This document shows positions 25,617 to 34,344 of a DNA stretch of 64,000 nt, piece after piece. Origin of the DNA: Parasphingopyxis sp. CP4 (GTDB taxonomy: Bacteria; Pseudomonadota; Alphaproteobacteria; Sphingomonadales; Sphingomonadaceae); contig NZ_CP051130.1 in NCBI RefSeq assembly GCF_013378055.1, positions 1,798,001 to 1,862,000 of the forward strand. Reading direction: 5' to 3'. How positions within the stretch are numbered: position 1 is the stretch's first letter; every line of letters begins with the position of its first letter. The notes below the pieces were generated by a model. The model did not search any database. It was not told where the DNA came from and saw nothing but the letters and a program-made list of their open reading frames with translations. Both the position numbers and the translations under genes were made by a program.

Positions 25617-26605
25617 AGCGATTTTGCTCGACCAATGACACGATCAATCAACTGTTGGCGATTTGATCGAATAGCGGCCTGTTCCTTCGATGTTGGCGTC
25701 GATGCGCTCCCGCGCGACAGCGATGGCCGAAGTTCGGCGATCTCCGCGTCGCTGATATCTGGTCCAACCGCCGCAGTTTCTCGTTGATAGCCAAATTTAT
25801 CCATCAATGCTCCGCAGCATAGTTCGATGTACCGAACATCGTCCGTCGACAGAACTGCTCGATATTTGCCGGAATTCGTCGCGAGCACCGGCTTGGACAG
25901 ATTGCGCCATGCTGGCACTCTTTCCGCGTTGCGTTTGACGCGCTCGCTGGAATGAAATCTGAGCATGGCAGAATCATAGCTGAGGCCGACAAGCTTGCAC
26001 AGCTTCGCCATGACGTGCTGGGGGTTGGAGATAAGGTCCTCGTACCGCCAAGAGGCTTTGCGTGTATCGTCGGTTTCCTCGAAAACACGGATCGTTTCTT
26101 GCTGATCGCGCAGCCATGTCTCGGTCGCCTCTTCGACACCGCCTTTGGCTTCGGCTGTACGCACCCAACTGGCCGCCACATCTCGAGGATCGCGGACCTG
26201 ATGAACAAATTTTGCATCTGGCCAATTGGCATTGAGGAAATCCGCGATGGAATAGCTGTAATTTTCCTTCACAAAAGCAATATGTTGACTGGATGAACAT
26301 TCCGCTCGGTACAGATATTCCAGAGCCGCGGCGACGGATCGTTCGGGGCACTGGTCGCGTAGGAGGTCGGCGCTAAACTTAGACTCCCATTCGCCAATCA
26401 TATAGGCGGTCGCGTCCGCCAGGTCGGCCACAAATGCGTCCCAGTTTCGGTCCTGCTCAATCGGCGTGTAACTGGCCTCATTGAGTCCAAATAAGCGGAA
26501 CAAGTGAGAGGGTGGCGGACCGCACATATTGGGGTGCGCGCCGGCCATTGACGTGATCAAATTGCTGCCAGATCGCTCACTGCAAAAGAGAAACACGAAA
26601 TTCAT
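25613..26605 (-). CDS. Sulfotransferase family protein (glycan locus, copy 1)
   Basis: A 330-aa protein expected to transfer sulfate from PAPS to a hydroxyl or amine. The 5'-phosphosulfate loop is at the very N terminus (FLFCSERSGSNLITSMAG). The 3'-phosphate site follows in the middle (KFVHQVRDPRDVAASWVR). I chose the ATG at 26605, 10 bp after AAGGAG and one base after the previous stop; a TTG at 26644 would add 13 residues. Fixed spacing and GTGA overlap with the GT2 gene point to one transcript. The acceptor is probably a sugar of the locus product (inference). Confidence 0.82.
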   Translation of the reverse strand: MNFVFLFCSERSGSNLITSMAGAHPNMCGPPPSHLFRLFGLNEASYTPIEQDRNWDAFVADLADATAYMIGEWESKFSADLLRDQCPERSVAAALEYLYRAECSSSQHIAFVKENYSYSIADFLNANWPDAKFVHQVRDPRDVAASWVRTAEAKGGVEEATETWLRDQQETIRVFEETDDTRKASWRYEDLISNPQHVMAKLCKLVGLSYDSAMLRFHSSERVKRNAERVPAWRNLSKPVLATNSGKYRAVLSTDDVRYIELCCGALMDKFGYQRETAAVGPDISDAEIAELRPSLSRGSASTPTSKEQAAIRSNRQQLIDRVIGRAKSL

Positions 26606-26606
26606 G

Positions 26607-27605
26607 TCAGGCGGGCTCCTTGGGAATTCCGATATGAGCGACAATGTCGGCAGTGCGCTCCGCCTGCGATAGCGTGAAGTGATGATCGTTGAACAGGTTG
26701 ATAACGGACTGATGAAGGAGGTCGGCTTCCGGTGCCGGCGGTGCGCCCCAAAGCCTGGTCACCGGATAATAATGATCTGAGGCAAAGAGCCCAGCGTCAA
26801 ATATCGCGCGGAGCACGGCTTTGGGATTGGCAACACGGATAGAAAATCGCCAAGCCAGGGAATCCTCCGGCAATGTACCAAACGCTGTAAGGCGACTGCG
26901 ATAACACAGATTAAGCGTGTCCTTATGGGCGAAAACGCCGGGAGCCGCGTCGTCGATCCGTGCGCGAATGTCGGTCCATTCGGGTCCCGCGCCGCCCGAA
27001 ACCCAACGATGTGCGCTGCCGCCGCCGGGTGCGACATAGATTGCCGTTCCGTGATCCATGGCAGCCTGATACTCTTTGACAACAGCCTCAAAAGCGCTTG
27101 CCGATAGAGACTTGGATGGTGCGCTATAGGTCAGGTGAGGCGCAACAACGCCATAACCACCGCCGCCAATGTCAATAACCTTGGCATATCCGGTACTAAA
27201 GATGGCGGCGTCTGCACCCAACAAGTCTAGCGCACCAAGATCAGTTTCCGGTGCGCCCAGGCAGCGATCGTCGATCAATATTCCCCTGGGCGCAAGAGCG
27301 GCCCGCAGCGCACCCAGATCATCGCTTGCCGGGCCAGAGATTCCATAGCTGCGGACATAGATTATTCCCGACACGCTAGGCTGAGACCGGTCGGCGATCC
27401 GATCGGCCACAAGCTGCGTATCGAGGCAGAGCGTCTCGGGATTGATATCGACAAACTCGAACTCCGCCTCTGCTTCCGCCAGGGCAAGGGGGATTGCCGG
27501 GCACACATTAGCCGGGACTAGCCAGCGGCCCGGAGGGGCGTTGCGAACCAATCCATAGATCAGCGTCGATGCCCGTGGTGCGGTGATAATGCAGATTTCG
27601 GTCAC
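26607..27605 (-). CDS. DegT/DnrJ/EryC1-like PLP-dependent protein, divergent
   Basis: A 332-aa protein with the pattern of sugar aminotransferases of the DegT family but very divergent. LIDDRCLG corresponds to the Asp that contacts the PLP ring nitrogen. FSTGYAKVIDIGGGGYG corresponds to the lysine/Gly-rich cofactor segment (candidate Schiff-base Lys in YAK). The protein is ~50 residues shorter than typical members and the N-terminal PLP-phosphate region is hard to place. It begins with GTG overlapping the previous stop (GTGA). It may transfer an amino group to a nucleotide sugar, or use the same fold otherwise. Confidence 0.6.
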   Translation of the reverse strand: MTEICIITAPRASTLIYGLVRNAPPGRWLVPANVCPAIPLALAEAEAEFEFVDINPETLCLDTQLVADRIADRSQPSVSGIIYVRSYGISGPASDDLGALRAALAPRGILIDDRCLGAPETDLGALDLLGADAAIFSTGYAKVIDIGGGGYGVVAPHLTYSAPSKSLSASAFEAVVKEYQAAMDHGTAIYVAPGGGSAHRWVSGGAGPEWTDIRARIDDAAPGVFAHKDTLNLCYRSRLTAFGTLPEDSLAWRFSIRVANPKAVLRAIFDAGLFASDHYYPVTRLWGAPPAPEADLLHQSVINLFNDHHFTLSQAERTADIVAHIGIPKEPA

Positions 27606-28723
27606 ACCCCGAGGGCCCGGCGCAATGCAGCAAGATTGCTATTGTAGATGAAGAGGGAGGATTGCGAGGCTTCGGTCGTCGATTGCAGCATCTTCAATCT
27701 CGTCAATTCCTCCTCCCTACGGCGATCATCGAAGTTGAAATAGGAAAGTTCGGGCCGGCTGGTCCCCGATTCAAGCAAGACGGAATTCGCGATGATGTCC
27801 TGCGATCCTGCCAATGTGGTTTCGTTGGCATAGCTCAACGCCGCCATTTCCGAGACACAGAGCGCCTCGATCAATTGGCGCTGATCACCGGAAAGCTCTG
27901 TTTTGTGCCTTCCCGACAATTGGTTTGAGATTCCAGTGACAGGACCTTGCGAGGAATTTCCGGTCCAGCCGCGGAGCAGATCGTCGATCGATGAATTTTT
28001 CGGTACTTCTGTCCCGATCCAAGCGGCGATCGATGTCATCATCCCGTCAGGGTCGGCGACAAGGTCCTCATAGCGCAGTATAAAAACACGATCATCTGCG
28101 GCATATTCGTGGAGATAGGCGACTGACTTTCGCCAGTGGCGCACAATCCATAGAAGCGGCCGAGGGTCTCCGGTGAAAGGCAATGATGCCGGACTCATCA
28201 GCGATGCTGCTACGTCGCGGGGGTCGCGCACAATGAGTATCGCGCGATAATCCGCAGCGAGCAGATGCGGCAGGAAGGCTTCGGCGATCGCTTCCTTCCA
28301 TGTAAAATATCGGCAATCTGCTGCCGTGTGGAAGTGGAGATAATGGCGTACAAACTGGGCCAGATTTCCTCCTGGCCAGTCATCAAGTGCCGCCATGGGA
28401 TCGGAGGGTTTGAATTTCTGGCCAGAATAACCCTTCATTTCGTTGAGCGCCTGACCAGCCTGTTCTCGCGAAATCTGGTGGTCTTGGACGAACCTCTCAA
28501 ATTGAGCATGATTGAAGGCGTGACCGAACTGTTCATCCGTAATCGGATAGTCGAGGCGATCGTCGGCAATACCGGCGAATGACAGAAAATCGCGCATAGC
28601 CTGGACAAGAAGCAGTGGCAGAGGCTGAGAGAAGGCCGTTGTCTCACTTACACCGCCCGTCAATCTGCAGAGCAGGGTTGTACCCGATCGAGCCATGCCG
28701 GTTATGAATATTCCGCTGGCCAT
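27602..28723 (-). CDS. Sulfotransferase family protein (glycan locus, copy 2)
   Basis: A 373-aa PAPS-dependent sulfotransferase candidate. It starts with MASGIFITGMARSGTTLLCRL, placing the phosphosulfate loop at residues ~8-17, and has the second PAPS motif AILIVRDPRDVAASLM (~180). The chosen ATG (28723) shares its A with the stop of the WbqC gene (TAATG). In-frame ATGs further upstream would overlap that gene. It has little sequence in common with copy 1 outside the motifs, so the two probably act on different acceptors. Confidence 0.8.
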   Translation of the reverse strand: MASGIFITGMARSGTTLLCRLTGGVSETTAFSQPLPLLLVQAMRDFLSFAGIADDRLDYPITDEQFGHAFNHAQFERFVQDHQISREQAGQALNEMKGYSGQKFKPSDPMAALDDWPGGNLAQFVRHYLHFHTAADCRYFTWKEAIAEAFLPHLLAADYRAILIVRDPRDVAASLMSPASLPFTGDPRPLLWIVRHWRKSVAYLHEYAADDRVFILRYEDLVADPDGMMTSIAAWIGTEVPKNSSIDDLLRGWTGNSSQGPVTGISNQLSGRHKTELSGDQRQLIEALCVSEMAALSYANETTLAGSQDIIANSVLLESGTSRPELSYFNFDDRRREEELTRLKMLQSTTEASQSSLFIYNSNLAALRRALGV

Positions 28724-29442
28724 TAGTCGGTTCGGGGAAACCATTTGGGCTTTGGCGACGAGAGAAGGATATCCCGGGATTTCGGACCGCAATTCATGAG
28801 TAAGTCAATGATCGACATATGACTTTCAAACCCCTCGAAATGCTGCCGGTAAACCGGGTGCTGGTAATCCTGGTAGGCGATCTCGATCTGATGGTCGTGC
28901 ATGAATTCGATGTCCATATAGGATTGCGCCGCCGGTCCCGTGTAGACGCGACCGGCCCCGCGTGCACGGCACAGTTCGACGATCCGCTCCAGCCGGGAAT
29001 TCGATGATCGCGCAACAGCAGATGACAGAGTGATTGGCGGGTTAATTCCAAGAAAATCTGCAAAGGCTCGGACCAATGGGATGGTCAGATCCACGAGCCG
29101 CTTGGGTCGCTCCCCATATGCGGCCTCTATCATCCCGTAGAACTCGCCGAAATACAGTGTCGGCGCGTAGTTACGACGAATTGCCCGCAGCTGATGCCGG
29201 GGCCATTGATGATCATAGTTGATCTCTACCGCGCCCAGATGTTTTTTGAGCGATGCCCGGCGCACTGGAACAGTAACCCACATCCAGCCATCAATCGTGC
29301 GGATCCGATTGCGGTTTCGCCAGTCATTTTTGGTATATTGAACGTCATCGAGAAACATGAACTCATCGGCCAGTGCCATCTGTTCAAAATAGCCGAGCCA
29401 GGGAAGATAGACCGGTTGCATGATTGCTATAGTCTTCATCAT
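28723..29442 (-). CDS. WbqC-like family protein, copy 1
   Basis: A 239-aa member of the WbqC family found in O-antigen and other glycan loci. Signatures are IAIMQPVYLPWLGYFEQMALAD (~5-26), FLDDVQYTKNDWRNRNRI, VPVRRASLKKHLG and YTGPAAQSYMD. The family has no firmly established biochemical role. It is the first gene of the minus-strand arm. The second WbqC gene, at 33461, shares the QPVYxPWLGYF and DDVQYTKxDWRNRNR blocks, so the pair are paralogues in one locus. Confidence 0.85.
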   Translation of the reverse strand: MMKTIAIMQPVYLPWLGYFEQMALADEFMFLDDVQYTKNDWRNRNRIRTIDGWMWVTVPVRRASLKKHLGAVEINYDHQWPRHQLRAIRRNYAPTLYFGEFYGMIEAAYGERPKRLVDLTIPLVRAFADFLGINPPITLSSAVARSSNSRLERIVELCRARGAGRVYTGPAAQSYMDIEFMHDHQIEIAYQDYQHPVYRQHFEGFESHMSIIDLLMNCGPKSRDILLSSPKPKWFPRTD

Positions 29443-29636
29443 TCCCCTGTTCCGGGGAAATCGCCGCGGTTAAGCCCGCCATCTCAATCCTCGGCTTGAT
29501 GAAGAATACTCCATACCCACGCTCTGCTTGTCAACGACGACCCGCTCCGTATGACTATCCCAGTCGCGACTGAACAATCGCTTCCGGCAAGAGACGGAGG
29601 CTAGCTGATGGTGAGATTCGCAAAGGGGGCCACAGA
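29443..29636. promoter_or_regulatory. Divergent intergenic region of the glycan locus
   Basis: 194 bp separate the start codons of the two arms, so it must hold both promoters. Immediately ahead of the minus-strand start is a short perfect hairpin, CCCC-TGTTCC-GGGG, covering the ribosome site, which could influence translation of that arm. AAAGGGGGCC serves as the ribosome site of the plus arm. No confident -35/-10 pair was identified. Confidence 0.45.
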
Positions 29637-31148
29637 ATGGAAGCGTTCGCACTGGCGCTGGTCATCACTGCGATAGCGCATCTGCTCCAGTACAGGACCG
29701 GTCTGAACCTCGGCGATGAGGGGTTTCTTTGGAACGGCATATCCCGGATATCCCAAGGGAAAATCCCGGTCCGCGACTATAAATCATATGATCCTGGCCG
29801 CTATTATTGGTGCTGGATATGGATGCAGCTGCTTGGCCGGGGATTGCTGGGTGTCCGCCATTCAGCTGCGATTTTCCAGTTTTTCGGATTGTGGGCGGCG
29901 CTCTGGGTTTTGCAGTCGGTAACCACCAATCTGTTGCTACTCGCTCTCGCCGGAATTGTTTTAGTGTCATGGGTATTGCCCCGACACAAAGTGTTCGAAC
30001 ATGCGATCGCGTTATTTACAATTGCGGCCGCGCTGATTGTAATTCGTGACCCGTCTTTCTGGTCCATATTGTTTGCCGGCTGTCTGGTAGGACTTGCTGG
30101 TTTTTTCGGTCGCAATCACGGCACCTATGCTGTCGCTGGCATGGTTTCCGTGTTTGGATGGATGACGATCAGCGGAGATTTCATGCCGAGCTGGCCGTTG
30201 GTGGCGGCTTTCGGCGGCGGGATCATCATCGGCTATTCACCGATGCTGCTCATGTGGGTCTTTATTCCCGGCATGGCCAAACGGTATCTGAACGACAAAA
30301 TATTGGTCTTTATCCGGCGCGGCGGCATTGACCTGACCCTAGCTGCACCATTTCCGTGGCGGACAGATTATCGGGACTTGTCTGTCGCGGACAAGATCAC
30401 CCAGTTTCTGATTGGTTGTCATTTCATTGCGGTGCCGGCCTTCTATCTATGGGCGCTCGCCTGGATCTTCTTGTATCCGTCAGCACCAGACAATGACTTA
30501 TTGGTTGCCGCCACCCTCGTTGGTCTATTCTACACGCATCACATGGTGAGCCGGTCGGACCTTCCGCACCTGTGCCAATGCATGCAGCCGTTTCTGATCG
30601 GCCTGTTCGCAGCCATATATGGGTTCGCACCAACCAGCCTCAGTGTTGTGGTCGCGGCCCTGCTGATCGCCATCGCCTATCTGACAACCCGACAGTTCAA
30701 CATGGCGATAGTACGCCTCGAACAGCCGGAAAAATTTGTCCCAATCGAGGTGGGCGGAGACATTGTCCGCGTTCAAAAGGGGATTGCCGGCAACATATCG
30801 CGTATCATTGAGGTGCAAGCAGAAAGATTTCAGCCTGAAGATGGCATCTTCGTCGCTCCAATGGCAGCGATGATGTATCCCATCCTCGATCTGCAAACCC
30901 CAGTGCGCAGCGATTTCATGCATTTTCCAGAAGGTGACGCCATACAGGAATCCGTGATCGCTGATCTAGAGGACCAAGCGGTTACCTGGGCGCTGATCCA
31001 AGATCATGCGCTGGACGGGCGCGATGAACTGCGCTTCCGCAACACACATCGGCTTGTTTGGCGCTATCTCTGCGACCGGTTCGAGATTGTCGAAGTGCCG
31101 GGCCTCGGTCGAAATTGGCAGTTGATGAAGAGAATTGGGACTGGTTAG
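29637..31148 (+). CDS. Multi-pass membrane protein, probable GT-C type glycosyltransferase
   Basis: A 503-aa integral membrane protein with about 10 hydrophobic segments up to ~residue 355, then a ~145-residue soluble C-terminal domain. After the first helix, LNLGDEGFLWNGISRISQGKIPVRDYKSYDPGRYYW has the acidic DE and YxxYDPG pattern typical of GT-C enzymes, which use polyprenyl-linked sugars at the periplasmic face. GT39/GT83-like assignment is inferred from topology and this loop. It is the first gene of the plus-strand arm and could use the lipid-linked sugar made by the GT2. Confidence 0.6.
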   Translation: MEAFALALVITAIAHLLQYRTGLNLGDEGFLWNGISRISQGKIPVRDYKSYDPGRYYWCWIWMQLLGRGLLGVRHSAAIFQFFGLWAALWVLQSVTTNLLLLALAGIVLVSWVLPRHKVFEHAIALFTIAAALIVIRDPSFWSILFAGCLVGLAGFFGRNHGTYAVAGMVSVFGWMTISGDFMPSWPLVAAFGGGIIIGYSPMLLMWVFIPGMAKRYLNDKILVFIRRGGIDLTLAAPFPWRTDYRDLSVADKITQFLIGCHFIAVPAFYLWALAWIFLYPSAPDNDLLVAATLVGLFYTHHMVSRSDLPHLCQCMQPFLIGLFAAIYGFAPTSLSVVVAALLIAIAYLTTRQFNMAIVRLEQPEKFVPIEVGGDIVRVQKGIAGNISRIIEVQAERFQPEDGIFVAPMAAMMYPILDLQTPVRSDFMHFPEGDAIQESVIADLEDQAVTWALIQDHALDGRDELRFRNTHRLVWRYLCDRFEIVEVPGLGRNWQLMKRIGTG

Positions 31149-31187
31149 ACTATTTATCTTCGGCAAGTGTGCAACTGGGGGAATGTA

Positions 31188-32366
31188 ATGGACGTTGAAG
31201 CGCAAGGTCAGCGAGCAGGGTCGATGCGTCAGTTGTCACGCATTCCCTTCAATCGCCCCTGCGTCATTGGTACGGAATCCGCATTCGTATCCGAAGCGAT
31301 CGATACACAGAAGCTGGGGGCGGGCGGAAGTTTTTCCAAAGCATCTGAAGCCTGGCTCACAGAGCATTTTAATGCCCCGCTGGCGTTGCCAACCGGTTCC
31401 TGCACTGCCGCCCTCGAAATGGCGGCGATGCTCCTTGATCTTGAGCCGGGAGATGAGTTCATAACACCCTCATTCGGCTACCCAACCACTGCGAGCAGCT
31501 TTGCGCGAACCGGTGCTACGCCCGTATTTGTAGATATTGATCCGGTGACGATGAATGTTGATCCGGACTGCGTTGAAGCCGCAATCACCCCGGCGACCAA
31601 GGCGATCGTGCCAATTCATTATGGTGGAACACCGTGCGACATGGATCGCCTGGCGGCACTCGCCGCCGATCGCAATATCGCGTTGGTCGAAGATGCCGCC
31701 AATGGTTTTGGTTCAGAATATCGTGGTAAGAAATGCGGTACGACCGGCACCTTCGGATGCCTGAGTTTCCATGAGACCAAAGTTATTCATTGCGGCAAGG
31801 GCGGAGCATTGGTGATCAATGATCCCACCTATGTTGATCGGGCTGAGGTCATCCTTGAAAAGGGAACCGACCAACGCAGGTTCGTCCGCAATCAGGTCGA
31901 CAAATATAGCTGGCGCGACATCGGTTCCTCATACGCACTCGACAATCTCAGAGCGGCATTCCTGTTCGGCCAGCTTCAGGAATCGGATAACATTCTCGCG
32001 GACAGACGTGACGTTTGGCAAAGCTATCATCGCCTGCTCACACCGCTCGCAAATCGCGAGTTGATCGAGCTCATGACCCCTCCCGAAAATGGTCGCAACA
32101 ATGGTCAAATTTTTTGGATAAAGGCACGCGACAGAGAGAAACGAGACGGGCTGATTGCCCACCTCGCATCACACGGTATCCAGGCAGTTTTTCACTATGT
32201 ACCGTTAGATTCATCCAATGCCGGAGAACGGCTGGGCCGCGTATCAGGGGCGTTGGATCACACCTATTCCGAGGCGGATCGGTTGCTTCGACTCCCGATA
32301 TTCTATGGCTTATGTGACGTTGAGATCGTGGTCGGCGAGATCGGGAAGTTCTACGATCGAGCCTAA
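31188..32366 (+). CDS. DegT/DnrJ/EryC1 aminotransferase, WecE-like sugar transaminase
   Basis: A 392-aa PLP enzyme that converts a keto-sugar nucleotide to the amino sugar, most like dTDP-4-keto-6-deoxyglucose transaminases. It starts RIPFNRPCVIG as WecE does. It has the cofactor residues in PTGSCTAALEMAA, LVEDAANGFGSEYRGKKCGT (Asp contacting the pyridine N) and SFHETKVIHCGKGGAL (Schiff-base Lys). The ATG at 31188 follows GGGGGA by 5 bp. Unlike the divergent homologue at 26607, this one looks fully equipped. Confidence 0.88.
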   Translation: MDVEAQGQRAGSMRQLSRIPFNRPCVIGTESAFVSEAIDTQKLGAGGSFSKASEAWLTEHFNAPLALPTGSCTAALEMAAMLLDLEPGDEFITPSFGYPTTASSFARTGATPVFVDIDPVTMNVDPDCVEAAITPATKAIVPIHYGGTPCDMDRLAALAADRNIALVEDAANGFGSEYRGKKCGTTGTFGCLSFHETKVIHCGKGGALVINDPTYVDRAEVILEKGTDQRRFVRNQVDKYSWRDIGSSYALDNLRAAFLFGQLQESDNILADRRDVWQSYHRLLTPLANRELIELMTPPENGRNNGQIFWIKARDREKRDGLIAHLASHGIQAVFHYVPLDSSNAGERLGRVSGALDHTYSEADRLLRLPIFYGLCDVEIVVGEIGKFYDRA

Positions 32367-32397
32367 CAGCGAACAAACGGCATTGGAGACATCTCAA

Positions 32398-33387
32398 ATG
32401 GATGGCGAGCAAATTGATACAATCTTGAGGGATTTCGACATTATGGCGAAATCGACGCCGAGAGAGATCAGGCAGCTCGATCTCTCCACCGAAAACAAGC
32501 ACGCACTGTTAATGGAATGGTATCGCCGTCGTCAGACGGAACCCTTTTGGAGCGAGACCCTTAACAAGGATTCGCGTCGGGTTTGGGAAGCGGCCAATCC
32601 TAACTTGGAGACGGCCGAACTCAGAATTGTCGATGATCTCGCACGCGACGGTATCGCTCTTTCGTCGCTTGAAGAATTGTTCCCGGGCCAGGGCGCACTA
32701 GCCCGTATCCAAGCGTTCGCGGCCAGCCAACGGGAAGCCTATGACAATGCGCCAACGGAAAGCGGTTTTGAGAAAGCGGCGTTTATCCGCTTTCTGTTCG
32801 GCGGAGGTGGCACCAAACCGGAGATCGACCTTAGTGAACCCGGAATCGCGGAATTTCTGTCGGATCCTGTCCTGAACATTGGCGGAGCACATTTGGGCTC
32901 AGCCGCCAAATTCGTTCGCTTTTCACTGCAATCCAATTTCAGACAAGCTCCCGATGCCGAGCGTAAGGCCTCCCAATGCTGGCACCGGGATCCCGATGAC
33001 CGCCGAATTTTCAAGATGTTCATCTATGTCAACGGGGTCAAAGAGCCGTCTGACGGACCATTTCAATATGTGCGTGGCAGCCACGATCGCGGCACACGCA
33101 AATCTTTGTTTCCCCAAACCCCGCCATTCGGCTTTTATCCAGGCGATGAAGAAGTCGGGAATGCTGTGTCTGAGGATGAGATAATAACCGTGACCGGGAA
33201 AGCGGGAACCGTCATCTTTGCAGACACAAATGCGATCCATCGCGGCGGTTTCAGCACCAGAAATGAACGCACCATGTTTGCCGCAGTATATGTTTCGAAG
33301 GCTTCAACCTTTGGCCGACGCTATGTCGTGGCTGATAATGTTGATCGATCCGAATTACCCCGACTGAAGCGCTTTGCGGTCTCGTGA
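32398..33387 (+). CDS. Phytanoyl-CoA dioxygenase-like Fe(II)/2-oxoglutarate oxygenase
   Basis: A 329-aa putative hydroxylase. The facial triad is visible: H and D in QCWHRDPDD (~197-205) and the distal H in DTNAIHRGGF (~282-291). An Arg in STRNER is positioned to bind 2-oxoglutarate. DGPFQYVRGSHDRG between them is typical of the PhyH family. I chose the ATG at 32398, with GGAGA upstream; the frame is open upstream into the aminotransferase gene. In glycan loci such enzymes may hydroxylate a sugar or an acyl decoration, so it may act on the locus product. Confidence 0.75.
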   Translation: MDGEQIDTILRDFDIMAKSTPREIRQLDLSTENKHALLMEWYRRRQTEPFWSETLNKDSRRVWEAANPNLETAELRIVDDLARDGIALSSLEELFPGQGALARIQAFAASQREAYDNAPTESGFEKAAFIRFLFGGGGTKPEIDLSEPGIAEFLSDPVLNIGGAHLGSAAKFVRFSLQSNFRQAPDAERKASQCWHRDPDDRRIFKMFIYVNGVKEPSDGPFQYVRGSHDRGTRKSLFPQTPPFGFYPGDEEVGNAVSEDEIITVTGKAGTVIFADTNAIHRGGFSTRNERTMFAAVYVSKASTFGRRYVVADNVDRSELPRLKRFAVS

Positions 33388-33460
33388 AAATTGCCTGCAC
33401 ATTGACGACGAATCGGGCAAAACTGAAGATACGCGTGCGCCAGGAGGCAGGCATCCACCT

Positions 33461-34168
33461 ATGTCCTTAGGCGCACAGTTCATCGCCATTCAGCAACCCG
33501 TGTACATGCCGTGGCTGGGGTATTTCAAGCAAATCGCACGGGCCGATCACTTTTTCTTGTTGGACGATGTCCAGTACACCAAGCAGGATTGGCGAAACCG
33601 CAACCGGGTGAAAACGGCGAATGGCTCTGTCTGGTTGACGGTTCCCGTCAAGCGCTCACCATTGTCGACCCTGATCAATGAAATTGAGGTCGACGAGCGA
33701 CAAAATTGGCGGCGGCGTCACCTGCTGACGATCGAACAAAGCTATGGCAAATGCCCGCACTTCGCTCCGTTCTTTTCCGATTTCTCCGAAGTGTTGAACA
33801 GATCGTCGACAAAACTCGTTGATATCAATTACGGCATTATCAAGCTGATCTGCCGATTCTTGGAGATAGACACACCAATAAGGTTCACGTCCGAGCTGCC
33901 CGACTTACCGGACGAGCCAAATGACCGGCTTATCGAAATTTGCCAGTTGCAGGGTGCAGGAACGCTATACCAGGGGCCGGCTGGTCAATCCTATATGGAT
34001 TTGGAGCGGTTCGCACAGCGGGGGATCACTGTCCTCTTCCAGGACTATGATCATCCAGTCTATCAGCAGGCGCATGGTGATTTCTTATCGCATCAATCTG
34101 CAATCGACCTGATCATGAATACGGGACCCCAGGCCCCTGGAATATTGCGCGCATCGTCCAATTTCTAG
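33461..34168 (+). CDS. WbqC-like family protein, copy 2
   Basis: A 235-aa paralogue of the protein at 28723-29442: FIAIQQPVYMPWLGYFKQIA, FLLDDVQYTKQDWRNRNRV, VPVKRSPLSTLIN, LYQGPAGQSYMDLERFA and FQDYDHPVYQQAHG. The ATG at 33461 lies 13 bp after AGGAGG, a slightly long spacing. Two WbqC proteins in one locus suggest two related but distinct steps, for example two different modified residues. Confidence 0.82.
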   Translation: MSLGAQFIAIQQPVYMPWLGYFKQIARADHFFLLDDVQYTKQDWRNRNRVKTANGSVWLTVPVKRSPLSTLINEIEVDERQNWRRRHLLTIEQSYGKCPHFAPFFSDFSEVLNRSSTKLVDINYGIIKLICRFLEIDTPIRFTSELPDLPDEPNDRLIEICQLQGAGTLYQGPAGQSYMDLERFAQRGITVLFQDYDHPVYQQAHGDFLSHQSAIDLIMNTGPQAPGILRASSNF

Positions 34169-34344
34169 CGGGATTTGCCGCGCGGTCAGCATGAGGCAAT
34201 GTGACCCAGGTCAGTTTGTCGCGCAGCGCGTCCCAATGGCCCTGCAATTCAGAATCTTTCGACAGCTTGTGGACGGACTGCAGGGATATCCGTAGCAATA
34301 TCCACCTCGATCAATGTCTTGATTGAGCGACTTGGGGGACGTGA
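34169..34344. other. Gap between WbqC copy 2 and the GT-B-like gene
   Basis: 176 bp with no promoter I can defend. A minus-strand frame (34113-34298) reads a hydrophilic peptide with HKLSKDSELQGHWDALRDKL, which looks less random than most shadow frames and might be a gene remnant. It has no clear ribosome site and overlaps the end of the WbqC gene, so it is not called as a gene. Confidence 0.35.

Noticed and set aside
34113-34298. 61-codon minus-strand frame between WbqC copy 2 and the GT-B-like gene
   Set aside because: The peptide looks somewhat protein-like but has no ribosome site or recognisable family and overlaps a real gene; mentioned only in the gap entry.
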